Of a stretch of 9,158 bases of DNA, positions 5,942-9,158 are shown one piece after another (positions within the stretch are counted from its first letter, which is position 1; every line of letters starts with the position of its first letter). Below the pieces are notes generated by a model. That model saw only the letters and a list, made by a program, of their open reading frames with translations. It ran no database searches and had not been told where the DNA came from. The translations under genes were made by a program, and so were the position numbers. The stretch covers positions 1 through 9,158 of the forward strand of contig QIJG01000304.1 in NCBI GenBank assembly GCA_003232715.1, written 5' to 3'. Source of the DNA: Nitrospirota bacterium (lineage in GTDB: Bacteria; Nitrospirota; Thermodesulfovibrionia; Thermodesulfovibrionales; JdFR-85).

Positions 5942-7387
5942 CCTCAATCTCTCAGGGTTGATATCTTTGTTAAGGGCATAGAGTTCTTTACGCGTGATGC
6001 GCAATCTCTTTGCAATATCCCACAGTGTATCCCCTTTTTTTATGATATAGGGCGTCTTCGGCCTGGTCTCCGTTATGTAGGCCCCATTAGTTGGGGGGAG
6101 AAAGATGATGGAACCGGGTCTTAACCTCCTGGGGTTAATGCCCTTGTTAAGGGCATAGAGTTCCTTACGGGTAAAGTGAAAGCTCTTTGCAAGGTCCCAC
6201 AATGTATCCCCCTTTTTAATAATGTAGGGTATCTTCGGCATTCTCTCTTCAGGAGTGGCACTATTGAAACATTCGCTAAACCGCTCACCCGTTCCTTCAG
6301 GTACACGAACCCTGTAGGTCTTAAGGTCAGGTGGGGTACACCATCTCTTCAACTCAGGATTCAGTCCCCTTATCGTCTTTACCGTAGAATCAGTACACTT
6401 AGCTATAAATGACAGTGATACAGGGCTGTTAATCTCCGCCGCCTCAAACTTCAACGGCTCATGATAATCTATATCTGTAAACCCATACTTTTCCGGCTCG
6501 GATGCGATTATCCCTGCTGCTATAAACTTTGATACATAGTTTCTCGTCTCTCTCTTAAGGTATCTGGTCCTGATGATACGCCAGTAATTGTCAGACCTGC
6601 TTTTGCGGAGCGCCCTTCTTATATTTCCCTCACCTGCATTGTAGGCTGCCAAGGCAAGTGACCACGAACCGAACTGGTTGTACAGGTCTTTCAGATAACG
6701 CGCTGCCGCAACAGTGGATTTAATCGGATCCCGCCTCTCGTCTCTCCAGTAATCCGTTTTAAGACCATAACTCTTTCCGGTTGACTCTATGAACTGCCAG
6801 GGGCCCACTGCATGGGCACTTGAGCGTGCATCAGTACTGTAACCACTCTCTATAAGGGGCAGATAAACAAGGTCTGCGGGAAGCTTGTCCTCCTTAAGGA
6901 TGGCCTTGATCGTATCAAGGTATCTGCCCGAGCGCTGAAGCCATGTTGCAAAGGTCTTTCTTTTTTTGGTTGTATACAGATATATGTGCCTGTCTACCCT
7001 GTTCCTTGCCGAATCATCATCTTTATAGGAGGCAAGGAAGACAAATTCCTGAACCTGAGGAGACCCTGTATCGTGGAGAAGGACATCCGTATTTCCCGGA
7101 GGTGTGAGCCCGGACTGTCTGCATAGATAGGGGGTAAGCTCTGTTGCAGATGCAGATATTGATAGCAGGGTATCGTCTATTGAAAAGCCTGACAACAGGT
7201 TGAATGTCCCGTCAAAGAGGGGGAGCTTATCTATGACCTCATCTATTACACCCTGATCAGTGCCTGGAAGGAGGCTCTCATTAACAGAAGCCCCCCATGC
7301 CTTACTTTTCTGGTCAAGTATCAGACTCAGGAGAAGGAGAGTGAGCAGCATTGCAATGTTGTGACTTCTTCCGGTTTTTAGTGTCAT
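5906..7387 (-). CDS. MltD-like membrane-bound lytic murein transglycosylase with two LysM domains
   Basis: The enzyme cleaves the MurNAc-GlcNAc bond of peptidoglycan, forming 1,6-anhydroMurNAc ends. Counting from the ATG at 7387 (493 residues), a hydrophobic signal sequence follows a basic n-region (about 1-32), so the protein is exported. No lipobox Cys is seen. The SLT/GH23 core spans about 165-270: PLIESGY holds the catalytic Glu (E180), followed by AVGPWQF (193-199) and ALAAYNAGEGNIRRAL (245-260). Two C-terminal LysM domains (about 386-432 and 445-493) carry the YIIKKGDTLWD motif and bind glycan. The frame is open to a TTG at 7450, but that TTG is the first triplet of a perfect TTGACA -35 box, so the longer start is unlikely. 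ATG 7414 would lie almost at the predicted transcription start. It diverges from cdaA. Confidence 0.92.
   Translation of the reverse strand: MTLKTGRSHNIAMLLTLLLLSLILDQKSKAWGASVNESLLPGTDQGVIDEVIDKLPLFDGTFNLLSGFSIDDTLLSISASATELTPYLCRQSGLTPPGNTDVLLHDTGSPQVQEFVFLASYKDDDSARNRVDRHIYLYTTKKRKTFATWLQRSGRYLDTIKAILKEDKLPADLVYLPLIESGYSTDARSSAHAVGPWQFIESTGKSYGLKTDYWRDERRDPIKSTVAAARYLKDLYNQFGSWSLALAAYNAGEGNIRRALRKSRSDNYWRIIRTRYLKRETRNYVSKFIAAGIIASEPEKYGFTDIDYHEPLKFEAAEINSPVSLSFIAKCTDSTVKTIRGLNPELKRWCTPPDLKTYRVRVPEGTGERFSECFNSATPEERMPKIPYIIKKGDTLWDLAKSFHFTRKELYALNKGINPRRLRPGSIIFLPPTNGAYITETRPKTPYIIKKGDTLWDIAKRLRITRKELYALNKDINPERLRPGSIIYLPLRR
5909..6232 (-). repeat. Tandem duplication of the LysM-coding segment
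   Basis: The two LysM domains are repeated at DNA level with a period of 177 bp (59 codons). A 19-base block, TTGTTAAGGGCATAGAGTT on the + strand, is identical at 5967-5985 and 6144-6162, and similarity extends on both sides. Protein copies share YIIKKGDTLWD, RKELYALNK and LRPGSII. This points to an internal duplication rather than separate acquisition of two domains. Confidence 0.8.
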
Positions 7388-7421
7388 CGAACCAGCCGAG
7401 TTATCAAAAGTCATGATTTCT

Positions 7422-7450
7422 ATATTAATTGAAGCCCGTTTTTTTGTCAA
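7422..7450 (-). promoter_or_regulatory. Promoter for the mltD-like gene
   Basis: On the minus strand a perfect -35 box TTGACA (7450-7445) is followed by a 17-nt spacer and TAATAT (7427-7422, 4 of 6). Transcription would begin near 7415, giving a leader of about 28 nt to the ATG at 7387. The -35 box occupies the same bases as the -35 box of the divergent cdaA promoter. Confidence 0.55.
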
Positions 7451-7471
7451 ATACCGGTTTTATGTTAAAAT
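7444..7471 (+). promoter_or_regulatory. Promoter for cdaA-ybbR-glmM
   Basis: On the + strand TTGTCA (7444-7449, 5 of 6) is followed by a 16-nt spacer and TAAAAT (7466-7471, 5 of 6). The predicted start near 7478 gives a leader of about 97 nt before the GGAGGG at 7567. It directly overlaps the divergent mltD promoter at the -35 element (TTGTCAA read one way, TTGACAA the other). Confidence 0.5.
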
Positions 7472-7545
7472 GTTATTATTTCCTTAATTTTTATATACGG
7501 TTGCTGTTTTTTCACGGCTTCAGACAACGCGGATCTGAAATCAAC

Positions 7546-7572
7546 AACAGGAAATACTGTTACCCTGGAGGG
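7546..7572 (+). promoter_or_regulatory. Leader hairpin and ribosome-binding site of cdaA
   Basis: A 5-bp stem AACAG/CTGTT (7546-7550 with 7557-7561, 6-nt loop) is followed by a strong GGAGGG (7567-7572), three bases after its GGAGG from an ATG at 7575. Such a strong site directly before that ATG is the main argument that cdaA translation naturally begins at 7575 rather than at the GTG at 7622, which has no Shine-Dalgarno in front of it. Confidence 0.5.
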
Positions 7573-7574
7573 AT

Positions 7575-7604
7575 ATGGTAGAAGCCCTGAGACATCTATT
7601 GTAG
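7575..7604 (+). pseudogene. cdaA: Out-of-frame N-terminal fragment of cdaA
   Basis: Behind the GGAGGG an ATG opens a frame reading MVEALRHLL and then TAG at 7602. MxEALRHx resembles, from family knowledge, the start of many CdaA proteins, which continue with a short linker and the first membrane helix. In a different frame that helix does follow: the sequence before the GTG at 7622 reads IVAVVLYRV (7598-7624). The two parts are offset by a -1 shift, and about 7-8 codons of the usual linker appear to be missing. This suggests a deletion with a frame change, either real or an assembly error. Confidence 0.5.
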
Positions 7605-7621
7605 CTGTTGTCCTGTACAGA

Positions 7622-8317
7622 GTGCTTCTGATTATAAACGGCACAAGGGCTGTCCAGATGCTCATCGGGCTCGGTGTCCTGCTGGGCGCCTTTTTCCTCT
7701 CCAGTTATCTCAAACTTCATACCATGTACTGGATTATACAGAGCTTATGGGCACAGGTTGTCCTTGCATTGATAATCCTCTTTCAGCCGGAGATAAGAAA
7801 AGCCCTCGCCCAGATGGGAGAAACCTCTTTCCTGCCTTCCCTTACCTCGGCCTCGGAACTGAAGTCCCTCGAAGAGATAGTCAGGGCTACAGTGGCACTG
7901 TCCAGCAGAAAGATAGGCGCCCTGATTGTAATTGAAAGGGATACGTCACTTAAGGATTTTATAGAGATCGGGACCCCGCTTGATGCAAAGGTCTCAAAGG
8001 AGATACTCCTCAGCATTTTTCATCCGAGCTCGCCTATGCATGACGGGGCAGTAATTATAAGGATCGACAGAATAGTGGCAGCAGGATGTTTTCTGCCCAT
8101 AACCTTCAGGACGGATATAAGCCGCTCCCTGGGCACGAGACACCGGGCAGCAATCGGTATAACCGAGGAGACCGATGCCGTTGCCATAACTACTTCAGAG
8201 GAGACAGGCATGATCTCTTTTGCCGTTAATGGAGAGCTGGAGACTCACATGGATATGGGACACCTGCGCGATATACTTACTGATATGTTCACAGAAAGAA
8301 AGAAGGGAAAGAAATGA
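7622..8317 (+). CDS. cdaA: Diadenylate cyclase, membrane type (CdaA/DacA)
   Basis: CdaA condenses two ATP into c-di-AMP, a second messenger for cell wall and osmotic homeostasis, at the cytoplasmic face of the inner membrane. From the GTG at 7622 (231 residues) two membrane helices remain (about 11-30 and 36-54), then the linker FQPEIRKALAQMG (54-66). The DAC domain follows, with MHDGAVI (139-145, the DGA motif) and LGTRHRAAIG (170-179, the RHR motif). Both catalytic motifs are intact. The family-typical first helix begins upstream in this frame (IVAVVLYRVLLIINGTRAVQ, from 7598), but there is no ATG, GTG or TTG there. A good start with GGAGGG exists only in another frame at 7575, so the 5' end looks frame-disrupted. 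The stop overlaps the ybbR ATG (ATGA). Gene order with ybbR and glmM confirms the identity. Confidence 0.9.
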   Translation: MLLIINGTRAVQMLIGLGVLLGAFFLSSYLKLHTMYWIIQSLWAQVVLALIILFQPEIRKALAQMGETSFLPSLTSASELKSLEEIVRATVALSSRKIGALIVIERDTSLKDFIEIGTPLDAKVSKEILLSIFHPSSPMHDGAVIIRIDRIVAAGCFLPITFRTDISRSLGTRHRAAIGITEETDAVAITTSEETGMISFAVNGELETHMDMGHLRDILTDMFTERKKGKK

Positions 8318-8965
8318 GGCAATTACTCTTTAAAAACCTTGGTCTGAAGATACTCGCTCTCTGCCTGGCTATAATCCTCTGGTTCCTGATATCCGGCAGG
8401 GGAGTATCCGAAATCACACGTGAAGTTCCCATAGAATACATAAATATCCCACCGGGTTATGAGATAGTAAAAAAAGACCATGATACGGTCAGGGTGAGTC
8501 TCTTTGGTAGTGAAGTGGTACTCGGATCGATTAAGCCTGAAGACCTAAAGGTTTATGTAGACCTGAAAGACGCACAGCCCGGGCGTGGGGCATACAGGAT
8601 AAAAAAGCGCAATATCAAGGTGCCGCCGGCCCTTACAATCTCCAACGTAACCCCCTCAAAGGTGCATATCTTCCTTGACAGGACAGTCAGGAAAAAGGTA
8701 CCGGTCAACCCGGACATTTCCGGAGAACCGGCGCCCGGGAAATATATAAGTCAGATAATCATAAAACCTGAGGAGGTGGAAGTAGAAGGACCTGAGAGTA
8801 TGCTGAAAAAGATCTCTGCTGTCAGGACCGAACCCGTAGATGTCTCCGGACTGGATGAAAACAGCATAAACAAGGGTCAATATAGTATCGGATATACCTG
8901 CTGCAAGATTAATAACGGAGAAAGTAGATGTACACATCATTATCAAGGAAGGAATAAAAAAATGA
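8314..8965 (+). CDS. ybbR: YbbR-domain protein (CdaR-like), with an apparent +1 frameshift
   Basis: YbbR/CdaR proteins are membrane-anchored partners of CdaA that modulate c-di-AMP synthesis. The ATG at 8314 overlaps the cdaA stop. The product starts with one transmembrane helix (about residues 8-26, LGLKILALCLAIILWFLI), then two YbbR-type beta domains (about 30-116 and 117 to the end). After about residue 187 the good coding signal moves to another frame: from 8876 that frame reads VNIVSDIPAARLITEKV and ends VDVHIIIKEGIKK with TGA at 8963-8965, overlapping the glmM ATG. Removing one G from GGG at 8874-8876 restores one frame of about 216 residues. As written, the starting frame has no stop and runs into glmM in frame. 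A sequencing or assembly indel, or a real mutation, is likelier than a designed fusion. Confidence 0.8.
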
Positions 8966-9158
8966 AACTTTTTGGAACTGATGGTATCCGTGGACGGGTT
9001 AACAGGAACCCCATGACCCCTGAAATCGTACTGAAGGTGGGCATGGCTGCGGCAAGGGTATTGAGAAAAGACAAGGGCAGAAACCTGATTCTTATTGGTA
9101 AGGATACCCGCATCTCAGGCTATATGATAGAGAGCGCCCTGACATCAGGGATATGTTC
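8962..9158 (+). CDS. glmM: Phosphoglucosamine mutase, 5' part (cut by window end)
   Basis: GlmM converts glucosamine-6-phosphate to glucosamine-1-phosphate for UDP-GlcNAc, which feeds peptidoglycan and lipid A. Only the first 65 codons are present. They show MKLFGTDGIRGRVN (1-14), the diagnostic GlmM N-terminus, then NPMTPEIVLKVG and LIGKDTRISGYMIE, typical of the alpha-D-phosphohexomutase first domain. The phosphorylated active-site Ser lies beyond the window. AAGGAAGG about 8 nt upstream is a suitable ribosome-binding site, and the ATG overlaps the restored ybbR stop (ATGA). In the sequence as given, this ATG is also in frame with the ybbR start. c-di-AMP-linked regulation of GlmM by CdaA is known in Firmicutes. 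Confidence 0.96.
   Translation, partial: MKLFGTDGIRGRVNRNPMTPEIVLKVGMAAARVLRKDKGRNLILIGKDTRISGYMIESALTSGIC

Noticed and set aside
7462..7581. Small + strand open frame of 39 codons before cdaA
   Set aside because: No ribosome-binding site, no recognisable motif, and it lies in the predicted leader. I also looked for a folP remnant, which sometimes precedes cdaA, and saw none.
7593..7604. Programmed -1 frameshift joining the two parts of cdaA
   Set aside because: There is no slippery heptamer of the XXXYYYZ type, and a simple slip would still leave the protein short of the usual linker residues.

Overview
This window looks like an ordinary chromosomal stretch from a Gram-negative bacterium. 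Lipid A synthesis (lpxK) and a periplasmic-type lytic transglycosylase imply an outer membrane. The cdaA-ybbR-glmM order, moderate GC and frequent ATA (Ile) and AGG (Arg) codons would fit Nitrospirota or Desulfobacterota. That placement is an inference from style, not from a marker gene. I see no rRNA, tRNA, CRISPR array, insertion sequence or phage gene.

Layout. (1) 1-1499, + strand: a short leader, then lpxK and a YjbQ-family gene that overlap by one base. (2) 1520-2467, - strand: pdxA, convergent with yjbQ. It is read from a near-consensus promoter at 2619-2647 through a leader of about 145 nt. (3) 2838-5881, + strand: an NAD-dependent sugar-nucleotide epimerase, pyrE, a PHP-domain phosphoesterase and a membrane-anchored TPR protein, closely packed and probably one transcript. 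(4) 5906-7387, - strand: an MltD-like transglycosylase with two LysM domains. (5) From 7575, + strand: cdaA (diadenylate cyclase), ybbR (its regulator family) and the start of glmM, a conserved c-di-AMP/cell-wall operon. mltD and cdaA diverge from a control region where the two predicted -35 boxes are the same bases read on opposite strands.

How they fit together. Most genes serve the envelope or basic metabolism: lipid A phosphorylation, PLP synthesis, nucleotide-sugar conversion, UMP synthesis, peptidoglycan turnover, and glucosamine-1-phosphate supply under c-di-AMP control. The divergent mltD/cdaA pair could link peptidoglycan cleavage with precursor supply.

The most notable observations are two reading-frame disruptions in the cdaA operon. 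The expected CdaA N-terminus lies out of frame with the rest of the gene. ybbR carries an apparent extra G near 8874-8876, which puts its 5' part in the same frame as glmM with no stop between them. Both may be assembly errors or real mutations, and reads would decide. Other points are the shared -35 element and the pdxA promoter with an overlapping inverted repeat and an unexplained leader. I did not find a clearly new biological system.
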